Shown: positions 41,149-51,434 of the stretch, in pieces
How positions within the stretch are numbered: the stretch's first letter is position 1
Layout: every line of letters begins with the position of its first letter
Assembly (NCBI GenBank): GCA_910575405.1
Contig: CAJTER010000030.1
Coordinates: 1 to 59,422, forward strand
DNA from: Clostridia bacterium
GTDB lineage: Bacteria; Bacillota; Clostridia; Peptostreptococcales; Anaerovoracaceae
DNA length: 59,422 nt
Reading direction: 5' to 3'
Made by a program: the position numbers and the translations under genes
The notes under the pieces: model-generated
What the model saw: only the letters and a program-made list of their open reading frames with translations
Told to the model about the DNA's origin: nothing
The model's database searches: none

Positions 41149-43541
41149 TCATCGCTCCCGCCCGGCCCGCTGTTTTCCCGCAACCGGTTCCGGTAGCTCT
41201 GGTGGTTCCGGCTCTTCCAGGACCGCGGGCTCCTGTTGTTCCAGATGCAGCTGCAGGTTCAAATCAGCCAGCTGGGCCGTTTTTTCCTTCAGTTCCTGTT
41301 CCTGCGCAAAGGGTTTCTTCACTTCTTCCTCCGCATGGGCCAGCTGCAATCGGAGCTCCTGACATTGGCCGCTTGCCGCTTCCAGCTTTGCCGGAATTCT
41401 GGCAAGCTCGTTATCAATGCGGGTCAGATTTCCCAGCGCATCCGTTCCCAGCTTGACCCGGTGTTTCTGCATGCCGCACAGCTTCAGGCAGTAGCAGGGT
41501 TCTTCTGTATCGTACTCCAGTTCCAGGGAAAAGCCCCGGTAAGCGCCGATAGGGACCGGCTCCCGCAGGGCAGCTTCTTTGCAGAGGGCGAGCAGTGCTG
41601 CGCCTGCCTCTGCTTTCTCCAGATATACCTGCTCGTTTAAGGTCATGGAAAATCCGGCCCCCTCCTTTGGCTCCTTAGAACGGACCAGCGCTGCATCCTG
41701 TTCATAACCGCGGCATTTCTGCTCCAGTGCCCGGATCTTCTGCGGATACTGCTGCAGGATCCGATCCTCCAGGGCATGGTGCTCCTTTAAATAGCTTTGC
41801 TTTAGCGTCGTCAGCCTTGCCACTTCGAGATCCAGCTCCATCTTTTCTTTGAATCGATCATCCCCGGTGGCCAGCATTTTGACTTCCGCAAAGGAGAGAA
41901 CCGTCTCGTCCACATCCTCCGCGCAGCGTACCGGGCTTTTGCTGGTCATAATCTGGGCAATAAATTTCTGCTTGCTTTCCACCAGCTGATACAGATACGC
42001 ATCAAACGTCTGCTCCGTCACATAGCGATACACATCCACATCGGAAAACTGGTTGCCCTGCCGCTCGATCCTCCCCTGGCGCTGCTCCAGATCGCTGGGG
42101 CGCCAGGGGCAGTCCAGATGATGGATGGCAATCAGCCGATCCTGACAATTGGTTCCGGCCCCCATCTTCTGCGTGGAGCCAAGCAGCACCCGAACCTCTC
42201 CGTTTCGCACTTTGGCAAACAGCTCCTGTTTCTGGGCGTCGGTACCGGCCTCATGAATGAACCGCACCTGCTCCTCTGGGATGCCCCGGGCCACCAGTTT
42301 TTCCCGCATATCCCGGTACACATGAAAGGCCTCTCCCTGCTTTGGCGTGGAAAGATCCGAAAAAATCAGCTGGGCTGCCTGGGTATCCCCATGCGCCTCC
42401 CAGATGCGGAAGACCTGCCGGACACAGGTGTTGACTTTGCTGTCCGGATCATTGGGCAGCATGGGATCGAGGATCCGCGGATCCAGCGCCAGCTTTCGTC
42501 CGTCATTTGTAATCTTCAGCATATTATCCTGTCTTGGGTCCACCTCCCTGGCCCGCACCTTCTCCGCCCGCTTCGCAAGGGAATCCACCAGCTCCTTCTG
42601 GATGGCACTGGGCCGGGTCCGGATGTTGTGATAGCGGACCTTTGGCACCGGAAGCTTCAGCATATCTGCGGTCTGGATATCCGCTACCTCCCGGAACATC
42701 TGCATCAGCTCCGGCAGGTTATAGAATTTGGCAAAGCGGGTTTTCGCCCGGTAACTGGTTCCCTCCGGGGCAAGCTCCAGAGCGGTCACCGTTTCTCCAA
42801 AGGTAGAGGCCCAGCTATCAAAATGCTGCAGACCGTTCCTGGCAAGGGTATCATATTGCAGGTATCGCTGGATGGAATACAGCTCTGTCATGGAATTGCT
42901 GACCGGAGTGCCAGTTGCGAATACGACCCCGCGGCCTCCGGTGATTTCATCCAGATAGCGGCATTTCAGAAAAAGATCGCTGGATTTCTGGGCTTCTGTC
43001 TGGGCGATGCCGCCCACGTTTCGCATTTTGGTATATATATACAAATTTTTAAAAAAATGGCTCTCATCAATGAAGAGCCGGTCCACACCCAGCTCTTCAA
43101 AGGTCACCACGCTGTCTTTTCGCCTGGTGCTGTTCAGTTTTTCCAGCTTTGCCTGAATCGCCTTTCTGGTTTTCATCAGCTGTTTGACGGTAAAGGCCTC
43201 TCCCCGTGAAGTCTGCACCTCCTCGATTCCGCGCTCCAGATCCGCAAGCTGCTGCAGAAGCTGTTTCTTCTGACGTTCCCTGCTGATGGGTATCCTTTCA
43301 AACTGACTATGGCCGATGATCACTGCGTCATAATTCCCGGTTGCAATCCTGCCGCAGAATGTTTTACGGTTTTTGGTTTCAAAATCCTGCTTTCGCGCCA
43401 CCAGCAGATTGGCACTGGGATACAGCCGCAAATACTCGGATGCCCACTGTCCCACCAGATGGTTGGGCACGACGAACATGGATTTCTGACAAAGGCCCAG
43501 GCGTTTGCTTTCCTGCGCGGCGGCCACCATTTCAAACGATG
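41149..43541 (-). CDS. Giant methylase/helicase, 3' exon (helicase part)
   Basis: The second coding segment of a protein that, after intron removal, would be 2435 residues long; the joined length of both segments is exactly divisible by three. This part carries SNF2-like motifs: DESHFFKN (Walker B, about residue 1792 of the whole), VFATGTPVSNSMTELY (motif III), VLLGSTQKMGAGTNCQDRLI and DLEQRQGRIERQGNQ (motif VI). The tail beyond is coiled. It continues the Walker A of the 5' exon as GAGK-TSFEMVAAAQE. A translation starting at the ATG at 43530 without the first exon would lack the Walker A. Confidence 0.85.
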
Positions 43542-43563
43542 TGCGCCACCCCTGCGATAAAAC

Positions 43564-43584
43564 CGCAGGGTAGACGCTTTTAAC
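43564..43584 (-). other. Start of the unusual 3' extension after intron domain VI
   Basis: From 43584 down to 43542 lies sequence that is neither domain VI nor required helicase code. It folds as CCCTGCG-GTTTTAT-CGCAGGG (43550-43570). A similar extra 3' segment has been described for Bacillus cereus intron B.c.I4. The assignment here depends on the inferred splice point. Confidence 0.5.
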
Positions 43585-43717
43585 GATAGGTAACTCTTTG
43601 ATATTATCTCCAAGTTTTCCCCCGCCCCAAACCGTGCGTGACAGTTTCCCATCACACGGCTTTCCATCGTCAGTAATCTTTGTGATAATCTAAAACATCA
43701 AACAGATTTCTTTCCGC

Positions 43718-45601
43718 TTAAAGAATAAGTGCCTGCATATGTGCAAGTTCCCTTAACTTATTCAGTTTTTTCAGTTGCTTTTCACTTAGTTCCACTACCG
43801 CCAGATACTTTTTGATTGTCCTTTCGTTGCTGGCATGAATTAAAATGTGGATTACATCAGAAACGATTATCAGATTCCCATAACCATCTTTCCCACCATA
43901 TTCAATCGGTGTTTTATGATGGCAGTCTACCTGATTGGCTTCCAATTCCACACCTGTAACCGCACATTTTCCCTTTTGGGCTACATACAGCGCAATGCGG
44001 TTGTCGTTATATTCAACGCTTGCATTACTGCATGGAGTATTCATCAAATGATACAGCACCGACATATTGACATTGCCTAAATTCTTATGAATCTCTGCCC
44101 TGCCTTCTGGTGTGTATTTATTGATTTTCCTCTTTTTATCCATAGGAACCCTGTGCTGCACATAAGCGATTGGCACAATGGCGTGACCGTTCAAAAACCT
44201 CACTTCACGGCTCATCCCATACTTTTCCTTGATATATCTGTTGGTAATGGTTCCTTGTTTCTGCAACCGGTGTTTCAATCTGTTATAAAGGCTCTTTTTG
44301 ACATCAAAAGCGATTGTTTGAAAATCCAGATTCACATGCGTTACAATACAATAGTAGTTGTGTACCTCTATCAGATACGCATTATATTTCTGGATTAGTC
44401 TGTATTCCATGTGTTTGTCATACGTTTGTCGGAGGCTTCCTATCAGGTTTTTGGTTTTCTTCCTGATTTTTAACAGTGCCTTATCTTTTACACAGGCTTT
44501 TATGACATATCTGGGTTTTCCGTTTTTGCATTTCCCTTTTATCCTGACTTTCATCTTAAAGCCAAGGAATTCAGAGTAGTGGCGCTTTAGGTTTACTATT
44601 TTTGATTTCTCTGGACTTACCTGTAAATTCAGCCTGTCCATGAGCCACTTTTTCGTTGCTTCAAACATTTTTACCGCATCTGACCGTTTCTTGCAGAAGA
44701 TTTTAAAATCATCAGCATAACGGACTATATAACACTCTTTTAGATTTGTGTAATTACGGAGTACCCTGATTGTGCTGCTTTTGTCAGGAGTGCCGTTCGC
44801 ATATATCCTGTGGACATAGTTCTTTCTTGTCGGCATTTCCTCCCACTGGCTTACTACCCACCAGTCCAATTCATTCAAAACAATGTTTGAGAGTAATGGT
44901 GAGATGATTCCGCCCTGCGGAGTGCCTTTTTCTGGGAATCCGACGCCTGCCACCTCTGCGCTTAACATGGCAGAGATAATAGACAGTAACTTTTTGTCCT
45001 GTATTCCCATTGCCCACATCTGCTTCAATAGCTTTCCATGACTTACATTATCAAAGAAAGATTTAATATCAATGTCAACTACATAATGACAGCCGATATT
45101 CTGTATCATTCTTTCTGCCTGTGCAATGGCGTTCTCTGCACTGTGGTCTGGTCTGAACCCATTGCTCCGCTTGAAAAATTTTGCTTCACATATCGGCTCT
45201 AACACCTGCATGATACACTGTTGTATCAGCCTGTCCATAATTGTAGGGATTCCTAAGGGTCTGGTTTTCCCATTGTCCTTTGGTATCTCCACTCTGCGGA
45301 CAGCATTTGGTGTATACCAGTCCAGCCTTTTCTGGACATGTGCAATCAATGCACTTTCCGTCCATTTGTTTAAATCGCTGATTGTCTTTTTATCCGTTCC
45401 TGCTGTTTTACTTCCGCTGTTTTTCCTTATGTTCCTGTATGCCAGTTTGATATTTTCAGGACGTTTTATAATTTCCACAAGATTGCGGAAGTGACACCCT
45501 TTCTTGCTGTCTGCATACAGTTCATCAAAGATATCCTGCATATCGTAATATTCAGCATTACGGATTTTTTGTTTCTTCAAGGGCTTTTTTCTGTCTGTCA
45601 A
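43718..45601 (-). CDS. ltrA: Group II intron reverse transcriptase/maturase with HNH endonuclease
   Basis: A 627-residue intron-encoded protein. The RT domain has RPLGIPTIMDRLIQQCIMQV, GFRPDHSAENAIAQ, FDNVSHGKLL, GTPQGGIISPLLSNIVL and the catalytic YADD (IVRYADDFKIF). A group II maturase domain X follows. The C-terminal HNH endonuclease shows CAVTGVELEANQVDCHHKTP and DGYGNLIIVSDVIHILIH. It would help the intron splice and copy it into new sites. The start is a TTG at 45601 (TDRKKPLKK) after GAGAGGAAAG; the ATG at 45541 is a shorter alternative. All key residues are present, so the intron may be active. Confidence 0.93.
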   Translation of the reverse strand: MTDRKKPLKKQKIRNAEYYDMQDIFDELYADSKKGCHFRNLVEIIKRPENIKLAYRNIRKNSGSKTAGTDKKTISDLNKWTESALIAHVQKRLDWYTPNAVRRVEIPKDNGKTRPLGIPTIMDRLIQQCIMQVLEPICEAKFFKRSNGFRPDHSAENAIAQAERMIQNIGCHYVVDIDIKSFFDNVSHGKLLKQMWAMGIQDKKLLSIISAMLSAEVAGVGFPEKGTPQGGIISPLLSNIVLNELDWWVVSQWEEMPTRKNYVHRIYANGTPDKSSTIRVLRNYTNLKECYIVRYADDFKIFCKKRSDAVKMFEATKKWLMDRLNLQVSPEKSKIVNLKRHYSEFLGFKMKVRIKGKCKNGKPRYVIKACVKDKALLKIRKKTKNLIGSLRQTYDKHMEYRLIQKYNAYLIEVHNYYCIVTHVNLDFQTIAFDVKKSLYNRLKHRLQKQGTITNRYIKEKYGMSREVRFLNGHAIVPIAYVQHRVPMDKKRKINKYTPEGRAEIHKNLGNVNMSVLYHLMNTPCSNASVEYNDNRIALYVAQKGKCAVTGVELEANQVDCHHKTPIEYGGKDGYGNLIIVSDVIHILIHASNERTIKKYLAVVELSEKQLKKLNKLRELAHMQALIL

Positions 45602-46349
45602 AGTCAGTTACTTTCCTCTCATTTCTGATTAGATTTCGCTTTTCTTAGTCATACTCGAACCTTTGAAACTGCTTAGTTATCAATTTATTCATTACTGACG
45701 ACTAGTGGCTATCCCTCCACCGCTTCTTTTTCGCAGCGGCTTCTTCGGTACTGTGCCACCTCTCTCAACTGGATAAAGGATTGTTATATACATATCGCTA
45801 CATACTTTCCAACCCAACATTTCACAGCCTGTAACTGGCTCCATGTCCCAGTCTTTCCACGTTCCGATGTGCATATCTACCCTTAGGTTTCCCTCTGAGC
45901 CTGTATGCTGTCCAGTGCCTGTAACACTGCAAGGGCTTTCATAGTAAGAATTCTTACTCGCCCTCCGCATACTTCCGTACTCGGAATACGGCATTTCTAC
46001 CGCATCGCCTTTTAGACCCGTACATTCGGGATTTCGTCAGTCATCAAATGACATTCTGACCATAGGTAGTTTATAGACCTCCGGCATATCATCTGCACAC
46101 CCTGCCTCCAGGGCGGTTTCCACAGCCTGACCTGTTTGGGACAGACTTCTGCCGACTTCCACGAGCGTCATACCATGCCCTTTGTTACATAAGGACAACG
46201 CATGTCGTAGTTTTAAGGTAGGCGTTTCATGGCGTTACCCCATCATTCCACCTATCGGAATATCAGTTCTCCAAGAACCGTACTCAAATATTTTGTTTTA
46301 TTTTCATACGACCTTGTGCGTAACCTTTTCAGTTACGAACGTGTCGCAC

Positions 46350-49300
46350 TCTTGCCCGCTCCTACTTTATGTGCCAGCAAGGTATTGCCGCCGTACAGAA
46401 TATGAGCAATGGCGTTGACCTGATGGGGCCTTAACGTAATATCCGGGCTGATGCCGCCGAAGGTGATGTGACTTCCGTCATAGACACGGGGCCGGATGCT
46501 GTTAAAGGTATCGTTGTACCGGCGCACCAGGCGGGCTCTGCGCTCCGGATCCTTCCAGATCCAGTCTGAAAAGGCCTGTTTGAGCAGCGTCTGCTTGGCC
46601 TGCGCAGCCATGGTTTCTTTCACATTCAAGACCGCCTTTGTCCTTCCCTGCTCGTCCTGCACGGAATCGAAAATCCGAACATCTCTCAGATTCAGCGTAT
46701 CCTCCAGGATGCGGTAGGCGTTCGCCCGTTTTGTACCGTAGGTACTGGTGGCCTTGATGTTTCCCGAGTCAGCCCCTTTGTTCTCCACGAACCAGTCGCC
46801 GTTTAATGCCGTATAGCGGACCCGGATTCGTTCTGCCGCATAATGTCCCGGTGTAAGAAGCTCCATCACAAACTGCTGGATATCGGCCTGTGGAATCCAG
46901 GTGCTGCCCAGGCGGACGGCAATTTCACTGGCGGGAAGATCCTCGGGAATCACCCGCTTCAGAGCCGCTGCATGACCCGCATATTCCGGATGCGTTTTTG
47001 CCGCAGCTTCCGCCTGTGCCAGTTTTTCCCGCACATTTCCGGATAAATAGGCGTCTGCAGTCTCATACTGGGCAGGCTCGCTGCCTGGAATTCGGAAGAT
47101 GACGCCCTGCAGCTCCTGAAGCAGCGCCTCCTCCGTCTTACCGGCCAGCTGCATCATATAGGGGAGATCCACGCAGGCTTTCTCTCCGATGGAAACGGCC
47201 AGGGCTTCGCTTGCGGTTTCCACAGAGGTCACGGCCCGGTGGGGCCTTATCGTCCTTCTGGTGAAAAGATCCGCCTTTCTCTGAAAGTCTCCCGCATCGT
47301 CCAGCACCTCCAGCGAGCACAACAGAAAGTAGCTTTCATCTGCGGCAAAGGCAAGGGAATTGCCCCGGCTGTTGATACGGCCGTGCTCTGCAGTAAAGGC
47401 ATCGTACAGATGATTTAACCGCTCCTGCTCCGCCTGGATCTCTGGTTCTGGGCGGTCGTCCATCTGAAGCTGCAGCAGTCTGCGCACGCAGTCCCGAAGC
47501 ACAATCAGGCCCCGGATGCGGCTTTCCGCGGTTTTTGACACCTTTGCGGGAAGCATTTCCTGATTTTCCCGAAAATACAGGGCTCCTTCTACAAGGGCAA
47601 AGGAGAAGTTCCGCACATCTGGATCCGCAGGGATGGCTTCCCCCTGTCCGCCCAGAGTTTGTTTCTGTTCCTGCGTCGCCTGCGGGATTTGGCCGTGGAT
47701 CCGCTGTATGGCGCTTTGGAGCAGCCCGGCAAGCGGTACATCCGGATCCGCTTTGCAGGCCATGTCCATACCAAATCTGCCCTGCTCCCGCTTCATCTCC
47801 CCCAGAATCATCTCCGGATGCTGCACAAAGTAGCGGTTCATGGAAATACCCTGTTCATCCGTGTCCAGGTACAGCCAGTCCGGCTCATTCTCCAGACGGG
47901 TTTCCCGTTTTTGCAATACCAGAAGGTCGCTTGTAACTCTGGTGCCCGCGTTTGCGGAAAAGGTGTTATCCGGCAGGCGGATGGCTCCCAGAAGCTCGGC
48001 CCGCTCTGCCAGATACCGGCGGACCTGCGGGTCCTTCTTATCCATCGTGCCCTTGGAGGTCAGAAACAGCACCACGCCGCCCGGGCGCACTTTGTCCAGT
48101 GCTTTGGCAAAGAAAAAGTCGTGGATGAAAAAGTTCTGCTCCGGATACCGGCTGTCCCGGATCCGAAATTCCCCAAAGGGCACATTGCCCAGGGCCACAT
48201 CAAAGGAATCGTCCGCGAGCTCCGCTTCCTCAAATCCGCAGATGTTGATCGTTGCCTTAGGATAGAGCTTTGCTGCAATCCTGCCCGACAGCGGGTCCAG
48301 CTCCACCCCATAGAGATCCGATCCGGCCATGGCCTGTGGAAGCAGGCTGAAAAAACCGCCGATCCCGCAGGAAGGCTCCAGGATACGTCCCTGAGAAAAT
48401 CCTAGCTGTAGCAGCAGATCATACATGGCCCGAATGACGACCGGCGGGGTATAAAAGGCTGTCAGGGTGGATTCCATGGCCGCCCGGTAATCTTCTTCCG
48501 GCAGCAGGGATTTCAGCTCCGCGTATTCCCTGGCCCAGGCTGCCTGCTGCTTGTCAAAGACCATGGGCAATCCGCCCCAGCCCGTGTATGCGGCCAGGAT
48601 GGCCTGTTCCTCCGGTTCTGCCGGGCGCTGTTCCTGCTCCAGCTTCTGAAGCAAGCGGATGGCAGCCAGGTTGCCCTGAACCTTTTCTTTGGCAGAAAAG
48701 CCGGACTCTGCAGTTTCCTGCGCTTCATCAGTCCTGTGGTAATTCTGCGGCGCATCCGGCAACTTCGGCTCTTCCTTAGTGGGTGGCTGCCCCGGTTCTG
48801 CAGGATGCTGCTTCCGCATTACCATTTTATCGGGGCGTCCTGCCTCCGCAGCAGGCTCGATAGGTTCCGTTTCTGCCTCAGGGCTGGCCTGCCCCTGCTT
48901 CAGAAGCCGCTGCACATAACCCAGCTTTTCCACCCGAAGGATGGGGATGCTGCTGCCGGAAGCAGAGATCTCCTGTAAGGATACGTCCCCGCTAATGGCT
49001 CCGATGTGTGCAATGCGATAGGTATGGTCCTCAATGGTAAGGGTTTTTCCAATGAGTGCAGAAAGCTCTGGCTCCTTTTCTGGTTCTGCGGGAGGGAATT
49101 GGAGCTGCACAAGTGGTTCCGCTCGTTCGTTTCGTTCTTTGGCAGGTGGATCCGGCGTTCGCCCCTCCACATAAACCGCTTTCAGGGGTGCATTTGCCGG
49201 ATCCGCATCCAGCAGCTTTTCAAACTCCAGGCGGCTGTAAGACTGTTTTAAAAGCGGCAGCTCTGTATCCTGCAGGATCACCTTCTCCCTGTCCATGGTT

Positions 49301-51264
49301 TCCATCCGATACGCACGGCCTGCTACCTGCACCAGGCTTCCCTCCCGGTAGCGGTATATGCAAGGGTGCAGGGCTAAAAGCTCTTCCCGAAAGGCCTGTG
49401 CATTGCTGCGGCTGTAGGCATCGGTGGTCTGCAGCCTGAGCTGCGTCAGGGCATCCAGAAGCTGCTGCACGGCAGGGGGATCTCCCAGCTGGTTTTCCAT
49501 CTGCTGCTGATCGGTTTCCCTCCATTTGTCCCATCCCCCTTCGGTCAGAAGGGTTTGATCCTGCGGATCCAAATCGCGGAGAAAGTCCGAGAGCCGCAGC
49601 GCCAGGGTATCCCGCTTTTCCTCCGGGCGCTGGTACTGGGCCGCCCGGATCCGCTGCACCGGAATCTGCCTGCGCTGCTGGTCCAGTTCCTCCTGGGAAG
49701 CACCATGCTGCTGCAGATAAGCAAGATACCCTTCCTGTTCTTCCAGTGTCAGATAACGTCCCGATCGAATCAGCTGCTGCAGGCGCTGCTCCACCTGCTT
49801 CCAGCTGAGATGCAGCTCCGGCCTCTGCGGTCCCTCCCGTATGGTCAGTCGCATGCCAGCATGGTCATACACAATCCACCCTTTGGATCCGTCGGAAAAG
49901 GAATAGGTGCTGCCGCCTTCTCCGTATGCCTTCTCCAAACCGGCCAGGCGTACTGCCTGCGACTCCTGCTTCTGAAGCTGGCGGTACAGGCGGTATTTCC
50001 ACTGGGTCAGCCCTCTTCCTGCCTGTAACACACCGTCTACGTCTTCCTGGGAAAAGGGAGCCGGTTTTGTTACCGGTAAATCAGCTCCTGCAGAATGCCT
50101 TCCTCTGCCCGGCTGCGGATGTTGTTCATCTGCCGGGTCCACTCCAAAGGATCGGCTTCCTTCAACGCCTCGCTGATTCCCTGCTCCCGGGCCATCTGCC
50201 GGGTGATCCGCTCCAGTCTTTGCAGTGCGGTCTGCTCGGTCTCCTGCAGATGCTGATGCAGTTTGCCCGAGGTCAGCAGGTTCAGATACACCACCTTCCG
50301 ATGCTCCTTGAGATACGCTCCATGCATCCGGGCGTACCGGCCCAGCAGGATCTCCGGTTCCTCCGGCATCTGCAGATCCGGAATCTGATAACCGTCCTGG
50401 CTGTGATACGTTAGTTTGTTCATGACTTTGTCTCCTCCTGTTCTCTTTTGTACTGCCTGCAGCATAGCCGCTTTGCCCTTCCTCTGCAAGGGTGCGTTTT
50501 GGGCCGGTTTCCTTCTGCCGCTCCTCGCGGATGGTCTCCGCAATCTCCCGCAGCACCAGCTCCGCACAGGTGCTGGTTCCCACTCCCAGTGCGTGCAGCG
50601 CCGGAAGGGTGTTGAAATTTCCGATACCGGCAAAATCTTCCTCTTCCAAAATCGCATCCGGATCCAGGCCGCATCGTGCCAGCAGCATATAGGCACTGCT
50701 AGTTTCCACCAGATGCTGATACAAAACAGTCTGGCTTGCTTCCTCCAGCTCCTCCAGCAGGCTTCCGGCTGCATAATCCTTCAGCGGAAGGTGTCCCTCT
50801 GAAAGGAAGCGGGCTGCCGCTGTCTCAGAAGCCTGCAGCAGACATCTGGCAAGGCCGGTATGCTGCATGGGGCCAAAGGAGCGGGCAAGCCGCTTTACGA
50901 TAGCTGGATCATCGGCTGTCTCCCGTTTCCACAGGAAAGGCTCCCGACCTTTTACAGGGCCTTCCCGGGTATCGGAAATATCAAAGTAATACGCGATCCC
51001 GCCCCGGCGGCTCTCCGGATTAAAGACAGCAATGCCTTTGCTGCCCCGCCTGACCCAGCGTCCAAAGACCCGGTTCCAAACGGGAAGCGATGCAACAGCC
51101 GTCGCATCTGGCCGCTGGGCATAAATCAGAAGCTGCTCGTCAAACCGGCATTTGTAATTGTAGCTGGCAGAGGTTAAAAGCGACTGCCAGGTATGGATAT
51201 CCTGTACCACCTTGCTTCCGGTCTCTTCATACAGTTCGGTTAAAAGCCGATCCTTTCTCTGCAA
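46350..51264 (-). CDS. Giant methylase/helicase, 5' exon (N6-adenine methylase part)
   Basis: The first 1638 residues of the split protein. Residues ~10-110 are an ArdC-like domain (WQSLLTSASYNYKCRFDEQL, LIYAQRPDATAVASLPVWN). Residues ~270-400 are a low-complexity linker (overlapping tnpV). Residues ~900-1150 form an N6 DNA methylase: ILEPSCGIGGFFSLLP binds SAM and NVPFGEF is the catalytic NPPF-type motif with Val for Pro. It ends with Walker A LLAHKVGAGK, cut by the intron after one base of the next codon. The start is a TTG at 51264 after AAAGGAGGTG. Such proteins protect and unwind transferring DNA in Tn1549-class elements; the exact role is not known. Confidence 0.87.
50070..50423 (-). 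CDS. tnpV: TnpV-like protein overprinted inside the helicase gene
   Basis: A 117-residue protein in a different minus-strand frame, wholly within the giant helicase coding region. It reads MNKLTYHSQDGYQIPDLQMP, GRYARMHGAYLKEHRKVVYL and ends WTRQMNNIRSRAEEGILQEL-IYR, the phrases of TnpV proteins of conjugative transposons. A strong ribosome binding site, AGGAGGAGACAAAGTC, stands eight bases before the ATG. The helicase frame in the same place is a low-complexity linker (RRRQSHEQTNVSQPGRLSDS), which suggests that the TnpV frame is the one under selection. The role of TnpV is not settled. Confidence 0.75.
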   Translation of the reverse strand: MNKLTYHSQDGYQIPDLQMPEEPEILLGRYARMHGAYLKEHRKVVYLNLLTSGKLHQHLQETEQTALQRLERITRQMAREQGISEALKEADPLEWTRQMNNIRSRAEEGILQELIYR

Positions 51265-51434
51265 GGGTATCACACCTCCTTTGCGGGTTTCTCTGTGTTG
51301 TACTGTGCTTGTACATCCGGCTGCGCGTTCCTTTTTTCCGAAGCCGGATGGATGTAACAGGGTTCCCCTGCTTCGGGGAACCCTTTGGCGTTCTGAGCGC
51401 CGGTGCACGGCTTGTTGAGCCTCAGTCGTTTGTA

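Larger units (their letters stand above)
43542..46349 (-). mobile_element. Group II intron in the helicase gene
   Basis: A 2.8-kb intron. The 5' end reads GTGCGACACG, the group II consensus. Domain V is recognisable at 43629-43664 (AAAGCCGTGTGATGGGAAAC and the complementary CACGCACGGTTT). A domain VI-like segment follows, down to TTACCTATC at 43585. The 3' border at 43542 is set by the need to restore the helicase frame (GGCAAGA then CATCGTTT). This leaves 43 bases, with a perfect seven-base hairpin, beyond domain VI. The 5' ribozyme domains fill 45602-46349. The reverse transcriptase lies in domain IV. Confidence 0.9.
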
